From Virgisporangium aurantiacum (GTDB lineage Bacteria; Actinomycetota; Actinomycetes; Mycobacteriales; Micromonosporaceae), in the NCBI RefSeq assembly GCF_016863635.1, contig NZ_BOPG01000006.1, positions 62,001 to 126,000 on the forward strand: a stretch of 64,000 nt of DNA, written 5' to 3'. Below are positions 8,213-18,657 of the stretch, one piece after another; the first letter of the stretch is position 1; each line of letters opens with the position of its first letter. The notes beneath the pieces were generated by a model, which saw nothing but the letters and a program-made list of their open reading frames with translations, did no database searches and was not told the DNA's origin. The position numbers were made by a program, and so were the translations under genes.

Positions 8213-9808
8213 TTACTCGCGCCAACCGACCATCTCGACCCCGCGCGTGAGGTCGATCCGCAACCCGAGCAGCACCTCGGCGGCACCTCCGGGCGGCACC
8301 TCGAACCGCCACGTGAGCACACCCATCTCGGTGCGGTCGCTCGGCGCCGGGTGCAGGTGCAATTCGCGGACCGCGATGTTCTCGTCGCGCGAGACCGGAA
8401 GCTGGTCGAGCACGGTGACGCGGGCCGGCGCCGGCGTGTGGTTCGTGACGAGCACCCGGTACTCCACCTCCCGCCGCCGAGACGACCCCAGCGTCGCCTT
8501 GGTGGCCCGCCGGCCGACCAGGGTCCGCTCGACGCGGATCCGGTCGTCGACCCCGAGCGCCAACTCGATCTCCTCGCCGGGTGCCCACATCTCCAGCGCG
8601 GCCTTGCCCACGAAAACGCCGCCGGAGAACACCGACGCCGGGCCGGGCAGCAGCGTGTGCGGCGACCGGTTGACGACCGTCGCGCGCAGGTGCGCCTCGG
8701 CGGCGCGCACCGGCGCCGTGACGTAGTCGAGGGCGGCGTCGAGGTCGACGACGGCCACCGTCGCGCGGTGGGCGGTGCCGTCGGCGGGCACGGCCACCGG
8801 GCGGGTGGTGCGGTAGGTGGACGCCGACACGCCGTGCTCCACCGTCGCCACGGCCTCCTGCACCGGTGGTGGCGGCGCCGCGACGGACCGGGCCCGCGGG
8901 GCCGCGCCGGAGGCGGGCGGGGCACCGCCGGGCGCCATCGGCGCCGCCGCCACCGGGTAGGGCATCGGCGGCGGCGCCGGCTGGTACCGGTCGAGGTACC
9001 AGGGCTTCAGTTCGGGGACGCTCGCGGTGCCGGACGGGCGCGCCGTCGACAGCAGCAGCTCGCCCTCCGGCCAGTCTTCGCCGGTGCGCTGGGTCACCAG
9101 GCCGAACCAGGTCAGCGCCAGCTGCTGCCCGTCGACCCGGACGTCGTACACGGAGGTCCAGCCGGCCCCACCGACCAGATAGGACAGTTCCAGGTGGACG
9201 GTGCCGGCCTCGGCCACCTCGACGTCGACGGCCGCCGCCATGCGGTCGGGCAGCGCGGGATGCGCCGGTGCGCTGATCCGCCGTTCGAGGGCGGACAGTT
9301 CGTCTGCGATCTCCTCCCGGCGGCGCGCGATCCCGCGCCGTTCCGCGCGCAGCGCGATCGACCGATCGGCCAGCGCCGCCGCCGTCTCCGCGACCCGCGC
9401 CGCGTCGGTCTCGCCGCCGGCGAGCGCCCGCGCGAACGAGACGCTCGCCCGCGTGCCCAGCGCCGACAGGAACGCGAGCTGTTCCTGGTGCACCGCGTCG
9501 GCGTCGGCAAGCTCCGCGATGTCGGCCGCGAGCGCGCGGCGGCGCTCGGTGAGGTCCGCCACGGCCGGGTCGGTGGGCCGGCTGTGGCTGCGCCGCACCA
9601 CGTCGACGCCGAGCACGGTGGCGTGCCCCTGCCCACCGACCCGCACCGAGTCGGCGGAGATCTGCAGCGGCAGCGGCTCGATGAAGACCTTCTGCCGCCC
9701 CGGTTCCAGGTCGACCGAGCCGCGCCGGGTGATCCGTGCCTGGTCGGGATAGACCGTCACGGAGACGATCGGAGCGTCGACCACGGTGTCCGTCTGCGAA
9801 GGATGCAC
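8213..9808 (-). CDS. MuiA-like protein (DUF4139/DUF4140)
   Basis: A 531-residue protein of the mucoidy inhibitor MuiA type. The N-terminal DUF4140 part has VSVTVYPDQARITRRGSVDL and LPLQISADSVRVGGQG. A coiled coil lies at about residues 80-190 (LTERRRALAADIAEL; RRGIARRREEIADELSALE). The C-terminal beta-rich DUF4139 part includes YLVGGAGWTSVYDVRVDG and TGEDWPEGELLLSTARP. A proline/alanine-rich low-complexity insert interrupts DUF4139 around residues 270-310. There is no obvious signal peptide or membrane anchor. The biochemical function of this family is not well established; the name comes from a mucoidy phenotype in a Gram-negative host. Confidence 0.8.
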   Translation of the reverse strand: MHPSQTDTVVDAPIVSVTVYPDQARITRRGSVDLEPGRQKVFIEPLPLQISADSVRVGGQGHATVLGVDVVRRSHSRPTDPAVADLTERRRALAADIAELADADAVHQEQLAFLSALGTRASVSFARALAGGETDAARVAETAAALADRSIALRAERRGIARRREEIADELSALERRISAPAHPALPDRMAAAVDVEVAEAGTVHLELSYLVGGAGWTSVYDVRVDGQQLALTWFGLVTQRTGEDWPEGELLLSTARPSGTASVPELKPWYLDRYQPAPPPMPYPVAAAPMAPGGAPPASGAAPRARSVAAPPPPVQEAVATVEHGVSASTYRTTRPVAVPADGTAHRATVAVVDLDAALDYVTAPVRAAEAHLRATVVNRSPHTLLPGPASVFSGGVFVGKAALEMWAPGEEIELALGVDDRIRVERTLVGRRATKATLGSSRRREVEYRVLVTNHTPAPARVTVLDQLPVSRDENIAVRELHLHPAPSDRTEMGVLTWRFEVPPGGAAEVLLGLRIDLTRGVEMVGWRE

Positions 9809-9819
9809 CCGCCGACACT

Positions 9820-9984
9820 AGCGCCTGTTCGGAGAGGGGGGCCGAGCCGAGGCGAGGCCCAGGCGACGATCCGGCAAGGCGCGGGTTCGTCCCGATACCG
9901 GTGTTGTATCGGGGCGGAGCCGCAACGCCGCCGGTCGTCGTCTGGGCCCGCCGCAGGCCGGCCAGCCCTCTCCGAACAGGCGCT
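9820..9984. mobile_element. 165-bp long hairpin, MITE-like
   Basis: A near-symmetrical palindrome: two 79-nt arms (9820-9898 and 9906-9984) around a 7-nt loop, aligning without gaps at about 56 of 79 positions by my hand count. The outermost 19 bp of each arm, AGCGCCTGTTCGGAGAGGG, are perfectly inverted, and the innermost 8 bp (CCCGATAC/GTATCGGG) are also perfect. It encodes no protein and fills the gap between the receptor gene's stop and the muiA-like start. A long imperfect inverted repeat with exact termini is typical of a miniature inverted-repeat transposable element. I could not find a convincing target-site duplication. It could alternatively act as a terminator or RNA-processing signal. 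Confidence 0.6.
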
Positions 9985-9987
9985 GGT

Positions 9988-11721
9988 TCAGAAGCGCTCG
10001 AACTTGGTCTCGTCGAACGCGTTCTGATCGTCGACCTCGACGAACGGGCGGGACATCACCGCGACCTGCCCGGTGCCACCGGAGCGGCCGTCGGTGCTCC
10101 GGCCCCGACCCGACGGGCGGGCCGCGCCGGCCGTCGCGGTGGACGCCGGCCGCACCGGCGCCGGACGCCGGACGCCGTCGTCGACCGTGAAGTAGCTCAT
10201 CACCGACTGCAACTGGCTGGTCTGCGCCGACATCTCCTCGGCCGTCGCCGCCAGCTCCTCGCTGGACGAGGCGGTCTGCTGGGTCACCTTGGCGATCTGG
10301 TTCATCGCGGTGTTGATCTGCCGCACGCCCGACGACTGCTCGCCGCTCGCCGCGGCGATCTCCTGCACCAGGTCCGAGGTCCGGGTGATGCCGGGGATGA
10401 TCTTCTTCAGCAGTTCGCCCGCCCGCTCGGCGGTCCGGACGCTGCCGGCGGCCAGTTCGCTGATCTCCTGCGCGGCGATCTGGCTGCGCTCGGCCAGCTT
10501 GCCGACCTCGGTCGCGACCACGGCGAAGCCCTTGCCGTGCTCGCCGGCGCGGGCCGCCTCGATGGTGGCGTTCAGCGCGAGCATGTTCGTCTGGAACGCG
10601 ATGTCGTCGATGATCCCGATCTTGCTGGTGATCTCCTTCATCGCCTCGACCGTCTCCTGCACGGCGGCGCCGCCCTCGGTCGCCTCGTTCGCGGCGTTGG
10701 TGGCGATGCCCTCGGTGGCCGTGGCGTTCTCGCTGTTCTGCGTGATACCGGCGGTCATCTCCTCGATGCTGGCCGAGGTCTCCTCGACGCTCGCGGCCTG
10801 CTCGGTGGCGGCCTGCGACAGGCCCTGCGAGGCGCCGCTGATCTGGTCGGAGGCGTTCGAGAGCTGGGCGGCCGACTCGATGACGGTGCTGACGGTGTCG
10901 GAGAGGCGGTCGAGCGCACTGTTCAACGCGGTGCCCATCTGACCGACCTCGTCGCGGCTGGTCACCCGCAGGCGCTGGTTCAGGCGGCCCTCGGCGAGAC
11001 CGGTGAGCACGGAGACCGTCTGCCCCAGCGGGCGGCTCACCGACTGCGTGATCATCTGCACCACGAGCAGCATCAGCAGCAGCGCCGCGCCGATCACGGT
11101 GAACAGCACGATCCGGCTCGTCTTGTACGCCGACGCGGACGTGTCGAGGGACTTGACCGCGGACGACTCCTCGTGGGCGACGAGTCCGTCGAGCGCCGTG
11201 TCGATGGCGGTGGACAGCGGCGTCACCCGCGCGGCGACCACCTTGTTGAACTCTTCGAGGTTCCGGGCCGTGATGAGCGGGATCAACTGTTCGGTGGCGA
11301 GCGCCTTGTATCCGTCCCAGGCCTCGTTGAACGAGTCACGCTCGGCGGCGAGTTCGGCGTCGATCCCGGTCTCCTGGAAGCCCGTCCAGGTCTTGTCCAG
11401 GTTCGTGATGGCGTCCTGGAGCTTCTTGGTGGCGGCGCTGGTCTCCTCCGGTGTCGTCGCGATCGCCAGACCCCGCATCTCGAACCGGACCGTCTTGTAG
11501 TTGAGCGCCACGCTGTCGAGAACCTGGATCGAGCGCAGGTTCTCGTGGTACAGCGCCTCCAACCGGTCCTGTGTCTGGCCGACCAGGAAGATGCCGTACA
11601 GCCCCACCCCGAGGAGCAGGACGGACACCACGGCGGCCAGCCCGCGAAGCTTCCAGGCGATCGGCAGGTTGCGGAACGTCGCGCCGATCCCGCCGCGCGG
11701 TGCTTCCATCGTCTCGGCCAT
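9988..11721 (-). CDS. Methyl-accepting chemotaxis protein, membrane receptor
   Basis: Transmembrane chemoreceptor of 577 residues. TM1 is at about residues 27-47 and is followed by an extracytoplasmic four-helix-bundle sensor (about 50-200). TM2 is at about 203-223, then HAMP (about 225-275). The cytoplasmic signalling hairpin has its highly conserved tip [20 protein letters not shown] near residue 370. ATG 11721 was chosen because GGGAG lies upstream; earlier in-frame starts run into cheA. A short linker follows the signalling domain and ends in FDETKFERF, which is not the classic NWETF-type CheR tether. It is the last gene of the chemotaxis operon, 34 bp after cheA. Confidence 0.93.
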   Translation of the reverse strand: MAETMEAPRGGIGATFRNLPIAWKLRGLAAVVSVLLLGVGLYGIFLVGQTQDRLEALYHENLRSIQVLDSVALNYKTVRFEMRGLAIATTPEETSAATKKLQDAITNLDKTWTGFQETGIDAELAAERDSFNEAWDGYKALATEQLIPLITARNLEEFNKVVAARVTPLSTAIDTALDGLVAHEESSAVKSLDTSASAYKTSRIVLFTVIGAALLLMLLVVQMITQSVSRPLGQTVSVLTGLAEGRLNQRLRVTSRDEVGQMGTALNSALDRLSDTVSTVIESAAQLSNASDQISGASQGLSQAATEQAASVEETSASIEEMTAGITQNSENATATEGIATNAANEATEGGAAVQETVEAMKEITSKIGIIDDIAFQTNMLALNATIEAARAGEHGKGFAVVATEVGKLAERSQIAAQEISELAAGSVRTAERAGELLKKIIPGITRTSDLVQEIAAASGEQSSGVRQINTAMNQIAKVTQQTASSSEELAATAEEMSAQTSQLQSVMSYFTVDDGVRRPAPVRPASTATAGAARPSGRGRSTDGRSGGTGQVAVMSRPFVEVDDQNAFDETKFERF

Positions 11722-11755
11722 TCGAAGACTCCCTTGTGAGCGACAAAGAATCGGA

Positions 11756-13933
11756 TCAGACGCCGGCGCGTGCCGCCACCGGTGTGCGTTCGACGTGCCC
11801 GGCCACCAGCGGGCCGACGTCGAGGATGAGCGCGATGCCGCCATCGCCGAGCATGGTGGCGCCGCTGATCCAGCTGAGCCCCGTGAAGAGCGGGCCGAGC
11901 GGCTTGATGACGGTCTGGAACTGGCCCAGCAGCGCGTCGACCACGAGGCCGGCCCGCTGGCCGGACTCCTCGACCACCACCACGCTCTGCCGGCGCGGGG
12001 GGTCGTCGTCGATGCCGAACAGGGGCCGCAGGCGGATCAGGGGCAGCACCTCGCCCCGCAGGTTGATGCAGTCCCGGTGGGAGGCCTCGTACTCCAGCTC
12101 GACGCACTCGGTCACCCGGTCCAACGGCACCACGAACGACGAGGCGCCGACGCCGACCAGGAACCCGTCGATGATGGCGAGCGTGAGGGGTAGCCGGATC
12201 CGCAACGTGGTGCCGGTACCGACCGCCGACTCCACCTCCACGCTGCCGCGCAGCGCCTGCACGTTGCGCTTCACGACGTCCATTCCCACGCCGCGGCCGG
12301 ACAGGTCCGACACCGTGGCCGCGGTGGAGAAGCCCGGCTCGAAGATGAGGTCGAACACCTCGTGGTCGGTCAGCACCGTTCCGGGCTCGACCAGGCCGCG
12401 CTCGACGGCCTTCGCCAGGATGCGTTCGCGGTCGAGGCCGCCGCCGTCGTCGGAGACCTCCAGCACGATGGAACCCGCGTCGTGGAACGCGTTGAGGTGC
12501 AGGGTGCCGTGCGCGGGCTTGCCCCGCCGCAGGCGCTCGGCCGGCAGCTCGACGCCGTGGTCGAGGCTGTTGCGCACCAGGTGCATCAGCGGGTCGCTGA
12601 TCCGCTCGACGAGGGCCTTGTCCATCTCGGCGTCGCCGCCGGTGATGACGAGCTTGACCTCCTTGCCGAGGCTGCCGCTGATGTCGCGGACCACCCGCTC
12701 GAACCGGCGCAGCGTCGAGCCGATCGGCACCATCCGCAGCGACAGCGCGCTGTGCCGGACCTGCTCGACGAGACGCATGACCTCGCTGCTGGTATCGGTC
12801 AGCCCGACGAAGCCGGCGGCCGTCGCCGCGGCCGCCGACGCCGACGCGGCCGCCTGCGCGATCACCAGTTCCCCGACCATGTCGATGAGCTTGTCCAGCC
12901 GCCCGGCGTCGACCCGGATGGTCTGCGCGTCCGGCGACCGCGTCTCGCTGCCCTTGGTCTGCTTGCGTACCGCGGCGTCGACCACCGGCCGGGGGACGAT
13001 GCCCTCGTCGACGAGGATGTCGCCGACGAGGCTGAGCGAGGCGTTGGCGCCGCCCGGCCGGCCGCGCTGGATCTGCAACGCCCGGTCGAGTTCCTGCTGG
13101 GTGACCGCACCGCTGCGCATCAGGATGTCGCCGAGGCGGTCGGACGGCGGCATGGCCCGGATGCGGGCGATGAACCGGTCGACGTCCGCGTCGGCCGGGG
13201 TGATCGCGATCTCGCTGTCGTCGCGGACGAACTCGAACACCGCCTCGATCTCGGCCTTGCCCGCGGTGGTCGACAGGTCGACCTCGAACGCGAGGTAGCA
13301 CGTCTCCGGGTCCATCGCCGCGGCGTCGGGCAGCGCGTCGGAGAGCGTGGTGACGCGCTCGACCGTGCCGAGGTTGCCGAGGTACCGCACGAACGACAGC
13401 GGGTCCATGCCGTTGCGCAGGCAGTCGGGTCCGAAACGCAGGCTGAGCCGCCAGGTGGCGACCTCCCCGTGTGGTTCCGCGGCTTCCGCGCCATCGGGCG
13501 CGGCCGGTTCTTCGGGACGCGCGTGAGCGCCGCCGAGGAACGGCTCGAGCGCGGTGAGCAGCCCGGTGGCCTGCGCCTCCTCGCCCGGATCGGGTTCCAG
13601 GCGGCCCGCGGCGATCGCCTCCACCTGCCCGGCGAGGTGGTCGGCGCACGGCAGCAGCGCGCTCACCAGGCCCGGGGTGACGTCCAACTGGCCGGCCCGC
13701 ACCGAGTCGAGCACCGTCTCCACGACGTGGGTGAAGCGCACCAGGTGGTCGAGCGCGAACAGGCCCGAGGATCCCTTCAACGTGTGGGCGCCGCGGAAGA
13801 TCGCGTTGATCGTCTCCGCGTTGGTCGGGTCGTTCTCCAGGTCGAGCAGGCCGTCCTCGATCTGCTGGAGCAGTTCCCGCGCCTCGGTGATGAAGATGTC
13901 GAAGGCGCCCTGCACGTCGTCGTCGCTGAACAT
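11756..13933 (-). CDS. cheA: Chemotaxis histidine kinase CheA
   Basis: Central kinase of the chemosensory array, 725 residues. The N-terminal HPt domain carries the phospho-accepting histidine H50 in [14 protein letters not shown]. Next come a proline-rich linker and a P2-like region (about 160-260), a short [21 protein letters not shown] segment, and the P3 dimerisation helix. The GHKL ATPase domain has [16 protein letters not shown] (N box), [11 protein letters not shown] (G1) and [13 protein letters not shown] (G2). A CheW-like P5 domain ends the protein. ATG 13933 overlaps the stop of the upstream STAS gene (ATGA), so the two are translationally coupled; an ATG 12 bp upstream is less likely. 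All catalytic boxes appear intact. Confidence 0.95.
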   Translation of the reverse strand: MFSDDDVQGAFDIFITEARELLQQIEDGLLDLENDPTNAETINAIFRGAHTLKGSSGLFALDHLVRFTHVVETVLDSVRAGQLDVTPGLVSALLPCADHLAGQVEAIAAGRLEPDPGEEAQATGLLTALEPFLGGAHARPEEPAAPDGAEAAEPHGEVATWRLSLRFGPDCLRNGMDPLSFVRYLGNLGTVERVTTLSDALPDAAAMDPETCYLAFEVDLSTTAGKAEIEAVFEFVRDDSEIAITPADADVDRFIARIRAMPPSDRLGDILMRSGAVTQQELDRALQIQRGRPGGANASLSLVGDILVDEGIVPRPVVDAAVRKQTKGSETRSPDAQTIRVDAGRLDKLIDMVGELVIAQAAASASAAAATAAGFVGLTDTSSEVMRLVEQVRHSALSLRMVPIGSTLRRFERVVRDISGSLGKEVKLVITGGDAEMDKALVERISDPLMHLVRNSLDHGVELPAERLRRGKPAHGTLHLNAFHDAGSIVLEVSDDGGGLDRERILAKAVERGLVEPGTVLTDHEVFDLIFEPGFSTAATVSDLSGRGVGMDVVKRNVQALRGSVEVESAVGTGTTLRIRLPLTLAIIDGFLVGVGASSFVVPLDRVTECVELEYEASHRDCINLRGEVLPLIRLRPLFGIDDDPPRRQSVVVVEESGQRAGLVVDALLGQFQTVIKPLGPLFTGLSWISGATMLGDGGIALILDVGPLVAGHVERTPVAARAGV

Positions 13934-14208
13934 CAGGCGGCGCACACCTCTTCCATGAGTCCGGTGAGCTCGAGCATCGACCGCAACTGTTCGCCCGGGG
14001 ACTGGAAGACCAGGGGCACGCCGAGCCGCTCGGCCTCGCGCTTGGCGAGCAGGAGCACCTGCAGCCCCGAGGTGTCGACCTCGGTGACGCCGGAGAGGTC
14101 CACCTCCACGGCGGTGTCGCCGGTCAGCAGCGCCTGCAGCCGCTGGTTCTGCTCGACCGCGGAGATGATCGTCAGCTCACCGTCCACTGTGGACTGCAAT
14201 GTCTTCAC
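13933..14208 (-). CDS. STAS-domain protein (anti-sigma antagonist type)
   Basis: A single STAS domain of 91 residues with the pattern VEVDLSGVTEVDTSGLQVLLL. S47 in DTSGL occupies the position phosphorylated in SpoIIAA-like anti-anti-sigma factors. It overlaps cheY at its start (4 bp) and cheA at its end, so it is an integral part of the operon. Its partner is unknown. It could link kinase output to a PP2C/anti-sigma switch, or act like the STAS proteins found beside other non-flagellar chemosensory operons. Confidence 0.85.
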   Translation of the reverse strand: MKTLQSTVDGELTIISAVEQNQRLQALLTGDTAVEVDLSGVTEVDTSGLQVLLLAKREAERLGVPLVFQSPGEQLRSMLELTGLMEEVCAA

Positions 14209-14573
14209 GGCAGGATCAGCTTCTCGACGGCGGCGAGCATCTGCGGCGGCTGGAACGGCTTGGTCACCCAGGCCTTCGCGCCGGCCGCCTGCGCCTGCTT
14301 CTTCTTGTCCTCCTGCGACTCCGTGGTGAGCATGATGATCGGAGTGAACTTGTACGCCGGCAGCTTCTTCACCTCGGAGACGAACGTGATGCCGTCCATG
14401 TTGGGCATGTTCACGTCGGAGATGATGAGGTGCACCCGCTGGCCGGTGAGCTTCGTCAGGGCGTCCTTGCCGTCGACGCCCTGTATCACGTCGTATCCGG
14501 CGCCCTTCAACGCGATGCTCACGACCTGACGCACCGATGCCGAGTCGTCGACGATCAGGATGGTCTTCGCCAT
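14205..14573 (-). CDS. cheY: Chemotaxis response regulator CheY
   Basis: A stand-alone receiver domain of 122 residues with acidic pair D9/D10, phospho-acceptor D53 in ISDVNMPNMDG, a conserved threonine in IIMLTTES and lysine in VTKPF. It has no output domain, as expected for a CheY that binds a motor or pilus component. CheA is its likely phosphodonor. In this operon it is the only free-standing receiver, so it is the main candidate for the signal that reaches the motility machinery. Confidence 0.93.
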   Translation of the reverse strand: MAKTILIVDDSASVRQVVSIALKGAGYDVIQGVDGKDALTKLTGQRVHLIISDVNMPNMDGITFVSEVKKLPAYKFTPIIMLTTESQEDKKKQAQAAGAKAWVTKPFQPPQMLAAVEKLILP

Positions 14574-14597
14574 GTCCCCTCCTCTGCTCCGGACGGT

Positions 14598-15644
14598 CTA
14601 GAAGAACGTGATCTCCGAGTCGGCCACCTTCGCCGCGGCGGCACCGGTTCCGTGCGCCCGGCGCTCCTCCTCCATCGTGTAGTCGCGCGACAGTTCGTCG
14701 AGGAGGGCGCGGGCGTCGAGCGGCTTCGGCTCACCGGCCGCCGCCGTGTCGTGCACCAGCACGGGGAACCGGTCGATGTTGTCGCGCAGGTGCTCCAGCA
14801 CCTGGCTCACGCGGTCCTGGAACTGCAGGCTCGTCAAGGAGTTCGCGATCTCCGACCGGATGCCGATCGCGGCGGTCTCCAGCCGGCTCGACGATTCGCG
14901 CGCCTGTTCCATGACCGACTGCAGATCGTCGAGGACGGCCTGCACGTCGTCGTTCGCGGACGCGACCGCCGTCCGCTCGTTCTCGGCGCTGGACTCGGCG
15001 TTGCTGAGCACCGACGTGATCGCGCCGCCGACGTTCGCCACCTTGGTGGCCATCCGCTCGCTGGCCTCGCGCGACCGGTCGGCCAGCTGGCGCACCTCCA
15101 TCGCGACCACGCCGAACGCGGCGCCGGCCGCGCCGACCCGGGCCGCCTCGATCGACGCGTTCAGGGCGAGCAGGTTGGTCTGCCCGGCGATCTCGCCGAC
15201 CTCGGTGGCCATCTGCTTGAGCTCGTCGTTGAGCTGCATCAGCGACCGCAGCTCGTTGAGCGCCTCGTGCCGCAGCGCGATGGTGGTGTCCAATGTGGAC
15301 ACCACGCCGGTGAGCCGGTCGCGGCCCCGGTCGAACGCGTGCCCCTGATCTCCGCCGACCGCGGCGGTCGACGAGGCCAGCACCGAGTCGAGGTCGTCGA
15401 CGATCCCGCCGAACTGGTTGGTGACGTCGCCGACCGCCGTCTCCATCTGGCTGCGGCACGACTCGAGCTGCGCCGTCCACACGGGAGCGACCCCGGCGGC
15501 GAAGTCGGCGACGCTGCGGGCGTAGGTGCGCACCGGTGACGCCGGTGTATCCACTATGGACGGTACGGCCCGGCGCCGGCCGAACGCGAAACCGCCCGCA
15601 CCGCCGACCGCCAGCGCGATCAGGATCAGAACCGTCTCAACCAT
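14598..15644 (-). CDS. Chemoreceptor-like protein with one N-terminal membrane helix
   Basis: A 348-residue MCP-signal-domain protein. One hydrophobic segment at about residues 4-20 ([17 protein letters not shown]) is followed directly by cytoplasmic helices. There is no periplasmic sensor loop, so it should sense from the cytoplasm or through partners. The signalling tip [20 protein letters not shown] lies near residues 155-175. The C-terminal helices contain [19 protein letters not shown]. Its ATG overlaps the cheB stop by 8 bp. It may relay metabolic or surface-contact signals; no ligand domain is visible. Confidence 0.88.
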   Translation of the reverse strand: MVETVLILIALAVGGAGGFAFGRRRAVPSIVDTPASPVRTYARSVADFAAGVAPVWTAQLESCRSQMETAVGDVTNQFGGIVDDLDSVLASSTAAVGGDQGHAFDRGRDRLTGVVSTLDTTIALRHEALNELRSLMQLNDELKQMATEVGEIAGQTNLLALNASIEAARVGAAGAAFGVVAMEVRQLADRSREASERMATKVANVGGAITSVLSNAESSAENERTAVASANDDVQAVLDDLQSVMEQARESSSRLETAAIGIRSEIANSLTSLQFQDRVSQVLEHLRDNIDRFPVLVHDTAAAGEPKPLDARALLDELSRDYTMEEERRAHGTGAAAAKVADSEITFF

Positions 15645-16722
15645 TGCGGCGAATCACCTCGGCGATCGAGCCCAGTGGTGCCTGCCGCTCGACCGCGCCG
15701 AGCTGCACCGCTTCCTTGGGCATTCCGTAGACGACACAGGTCGCCTCGTCCTGGGCCACCGTGGCCGCACCCGCGCGACGCATCTCCAGGAGACCGCGGG
15801 CGCCGTCGTCGCCCATCCCGGTCATGATGACGCCGAGCGCGTTCGGGCCGGCCGCCTTCGCCACCGACCGGAACAGCACGTCGACCGACGGCCGGTGCCG
15901 GTTGACCGGTGGCCCGTCCAGTACCCGGACCCGGTACTGCTGCTGGCTTGTCGCCGAGAGAGGCGACGGGGCACCGTTCCGGTTCACCTCCAGGTGCCGC
16001 CCGCCCGGCGCGATCAGCGCCCGCCCGGGCAGCACGCGGTCACCGTCGACCGCCTCCCGCACCTCGATCGCGCACATGGCGTTCAGCCGGTCGGCGAAGG
16101 CCGCGGTGAACTTCTCCGGCATGTGCTGCACGACGACGATCCCGGTGCAGTTGGTCGGCAACCCCGTGAGCACCGTCTCCAACGCGTTGGTGCCGCCCGT
16201 GGAGGTGCCGATCGCGACCACGCGATCCGTACCCAGGTCCGCCACTGCCGGTCGGGCACCGACCGGGACCGGTGCGACCCGCGCCGCGGGTACCGGCTGG
16301 CGCACCTTGCCGGCGGCGGCGGCCGCGGCGGCCTTGACGGCCGCGACGATGTCGCCGCTGTCGTCCTCGATGAACTTCTTCAACCCGATCGACGGTTTCG
16401 GCACGATGCTCACCGCTCCGGCGGCGAGCGCGTCCATCGTGGTCTTGACGCCCTGCTGGGTCAGCGTCGAGCAGATGACGACCGGGGTGGGGCGGACCTC
16501 CATGATGCGCTTGAGGAACGTCAGCCCGTCCATCCGCGGCATCTCGATGTCCAGCACCACCACGTCGGGCCAGGACCGGTTCATCGCGCTCATCGCGAAG
16601 ATGGGATCGGCGGCCGTGCGCACCTCGTCGATGTCGGCGCAGCCGCCGAGCCGGGCCGACAGCAACTGCCGGACGACCGCGGAGTCGTCGACGATGAGAA
16701 CGCTGATCGGCCGCCGGGTCAC
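15637..16722 (-). CDS. cheB: Chemoreceptor methylesterase/deamidase CheB
   Basis: A 361-residue enzyme that demethylates receptor glutamates. An N-terminal receiver has D12/D13 and phospho-acceptor D58 in [12 protein letters not shown]. An Ala-rich linker lies near residues 130-160. The C-terminal methylesterase has the catalytic serine in AIGTSTGGT, histidine in [10 protein letters not shown] and aspartate in [14 protein letters not shown] 16722 overlaps the cheD stop by four bases. It antagonises CheR within the same operon. Confidence 0.95.
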   Translation of the reverse strand: MTRRPISVLIVDDSAVVRQLLSARLGGCADIDEVRTAADPIFAMSAMNRSWPDVVVLDIEMPRMDGLTFLKRIMEVRPTPVVICSTLTQQGVKTTMDALAAGAVSIVPKPSIGLKKFIEDDSGDIVAAVKAAAAAAAGKVRQPVPAARVAPVPVGARPAVADLGTDRVVAIGTSTGGTNALETVLTGLPTNCTGIVVVQHMPEKFTAAFADRLNAMCAIEVREAVDGDRVLPGRALIAPGGRHLEVNRNGAPSPLSATSQQQYRVRVLDGPPVNRHRPSVDVLFRSVAKAAGPNALGVIMTGMGDDGARGLLEMRRAGAATVAQDEATCVVYGMPKEAVQLGAVERQAPLGSIAEVIRRNG

Positions 16723-17219
16723 GACGGGCCCGTCCCCGCGCACAGGTCGCTGTGCCGCAGCCGGATGGTGCCGGTGTCGAGGTCGAGCTCCACCACCCGC
16801 GGGCCGGTGCCGCCGACGTGCTCCGCGCCGACCCGGAACCCCGCCCGCTCCAGCAGTTCCCGCCCGGCCCGGATGTTCTGCCGCGGCACGTCGAACGCGC
16901 CGCGCCGCTGCGACGGGAACTGCGACCCGCCGCCGAACATGCCGACCTCGTACTCCCCCGGACGCGTGCCGTTCCGGTCGACCGCGTCGACGAACAGGTG
17001 CACGGCCTCGTCGGCGTACCAACCGTCAAGGTGGGTCGACGGGTCGGTGCGCCCGCGGCTCGGCACCACGTAGTGGCACATCCCGCCCAGCCGCACGTTC
17101 GGGTGCCACAACGTGATCGCCACGCACGACCCGAGCAGGGTCCGCACGGCGCGATGATGCGCCGCGGTGCCGATCCCGGCGAAGTACAGGTCGCCCGGCT
17201 GCAGCACGACGTCACTCAT
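16719..17219 (-). CDS. cheD: Chemoreceptor glutamine deamidase CheD
   Basis: A 166-residue CheD with the catalytic cysteine in [11 protein letters not shown] and histidine in MCHYVVPSR, plus the conserved MFGGGSQF loop. CheD deamidates receptor glutamines and in some bacteria interacts with a CheC/CheX phosphatase; no cheC or cheX is seen here. It overlaps cheR at its start and cheB at its end. Confidence 0.93.
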   Translation of the reverse strand: MSDVVLQPGDLYFAGIGTAAHHRAVRTLLGSCVAITLWHPNVRLGGMCHYVVPSRGRTDPSTHLDGWYADEAVHLFVDAVDRNGTRPGEYEVGMFGGGSQFPSQRRGAFDVPRQNIRAGRELLERAGFRVGAEHVGGTGPRVVELDLDTGTIRLRHSDLCAGTGPS

Positions 17220-18069
17220 CGTCGGTCCGGACGCGTTGGTAGATCGACGGCTGCGTCATCCGCACGGTCTGCGGCGCGATGCCGTGCAGGCTCTCGGAGT
17301 GGCTGACGACGAGGTGACCGCCGGGCACCAGCATGTCGGCCAGCCGCCGCACGAGCGTGATCTTCGTGTCGGTGTCGAAGTAGATCATCACGTTGCGCAG
17401 CATGATGACGTCGAAGCGGCCCAGGCCGGTCAGGTCGTCGAGCAGGTTCGCGCGCATGAACCGCACCCGGTTGCGCAGGTCGCGGGAGACGGCCATGAGG
17501 CCGTCGTACTCGTCGCGTCCCCGCCGGCAGTACTTGCGCAGCAACGCGTCCGGGATGCGCGCGGCCGCCGTGAGCGGGTAGACGCCCTGCTTCGCGGTGC
17601 GCAGCACCCCCGTCGAGATGTCGGTGGCGACGACCTCCCACGGCCGGCCCGGCATCGCGTCGGCGAGCACCATCGCGACCGTGTACGCCTCCTCGCCGGT
17701 CGAGCCGGCGGCGCTCCAGACGCGCAACGGCCGGCTCCCCCGGGCCTCCGGCGCGACCACGGCGCGGAGGAAGTCGAAGTGCTGCGGCTCGCGGAAGAAG
17801 TAGGTCTCGTTCGTGGTGAGCGCGTCGATCGCGACGCCCAGCTCGTCACCGGTGGTGTGCAGCAGCCGCAGGTACTCGCCGTACGTGCCGACCCCGAGCT
17901 GGCGCAGCCGCTTGTCCAGCCGGCCCATCACGAGCGTCTCCTTGCCCGGCGCGAGCAGGATTCCGGTGCGCCGGTGCAGCAGGTCGCTGATGCGGGCGAA
18001 CTCGTCGCGGGTGATCTGGCGGGGGACGACCGGGTCGATGGTTACCTTCCGGGCTCGGGACCGGTTCAT
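17212..18069 (-). CDS. cheR: Chemoreceptor methyltransferase CheR
   Basis: A 285-residue S-adenosylmethionine-dependent methyltransferase. The N-terminal helical CheR_N domain (about 15-75, RRTGILLAPGKETLVMGRL) precedes the Rossmann domain with VWSAAGSTGEEAYT (SAM site), TTNETYFFREPQHF and LRNVMIYFD. The SAM motif has Gly-Ser where many CheR proteins have Cys-Ser. It lies 7 bp after cheW. It methylates receptor glutamates in balance with CheB. Confidence 0.95.
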   Translation of the reverse strand: MNRSRARKVTIDPVVPRQITRDEFARISDLLHRRTGILLAPGKETLVMGRLDKRLRQLGVGTYGEYLRLLHTTGDELGVAIDALTTNETYFFREPQHFDFLRAVVAPEARGSRPLRVWSAAGSTGEEAYTVAMVLADAMPGRPWEVVATDISTGVLRTAKQGVYPLTAAARIPDALLRKYCRRGRDEYDGLMAVSRDLRNRVRFMRANLLDDLTGLGRFDVIMLRNVMIYFDTDTKITLVRRLADMLVPGGHLVVSHSESLHGIAPQTVRMTQPSIYQRVRTDDE

Positions 18070-18076
18070 GACGCCG

Positions 18077-18622
18077 TCATGCCTCGCCCGGGCCGGTCGC
18101 CTCGGCCATCGCGGCGTTGATGGCGGCGATGTCGCGGATCGACAGCACTTTGCCGATGTCGAGCACGACGACGAAACCGTGGTCGCGCTTGGCCATGCCG
18201 CTGATGTAGTCGGCCCGGATGCCGGCCCCGAACGCGGGCGCGGGCTCGATGTCGTCGGGCGCGAACGTCACGACCTTGTTGACGGCGTCCACCAGCACAC
18301 CGATCTGCTGGCTGACCGGCTCGTCGGCGCCGACGGCCTCGTTGATGGTGACGATGACGATGCTGGTGCGCTTGCCGATCACCGTTTCCGCGTGGCCGAA
18401 CCGCAGCGACAGGTCGATGACCGGAACCGCGCGACCGCGCAGGTTGATGACGCCGCGGATGAAATCGGGCGTCATCGGAACAATGGTGAGCGGGCGTTGT
18501 TCGAGGATCTCGGTGACGTGGAATATGTCCAGGGCGTAGGCGTCGCCCTGCAACGTGAAGGTCAGGTAGAGGGCCGCCTCCGCCACGGGCGCCGCACTCC
18601 GGTCCACGCCGACACCGCTCAC
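18077..18622 (-). CDS. cheW: Chemotaxis coupling protein CheW
   Basis: A 181-residue CheW scaffold linking receptors to CheA. Characteristic parts are TLQGDAYALDIFHVTEIL, FIRGVINLRGRAVPVIDL and IGVLVDAVNKVV. GTG 18622 was chosen because GGGA stands a few bases upstream and the remaining frame matches a CheW domain; upstream in-frame starts reach into the divergent promoter. It is the first gene of the chemotaxis operon. Confidence 0.93.
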   Translation of the reverse strand: MSGVGVDRSAAPVAEAALYLTFTLQGDAYALDIFHVTEILEQRPLTIVPMTPDFIRGVINLRGRAVPVIDLSLRFGHAETVIGKRTSIVIVTINEAVGADEPVSQQIGVLVDAVNKVVTFAPDDIEPAPAFGAGIRADYISGMAKRDHGFVVVLDIGKVLSIRDIAAINAAMAEATGPGEA

Positions 18623-18657
18623 TGGTCCCTGCCTTCCGCCACAACCGTCCACTGGTC

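Noticed and set aside
9808..9990. Simple intrinsic terminator after the receptor gene
   Set aside because: The hairpin is far longer than a terminator (79-nt arms) and has no T-run; the MITE explanation fits better, although it may still affect transcription.
11283..13649. 788-codon minus-strand frame overlapping cheA and the receptor
   Set aside because: It runs through two clearly identified genes in another frame and shows only Arg/Gly-rich sequence.
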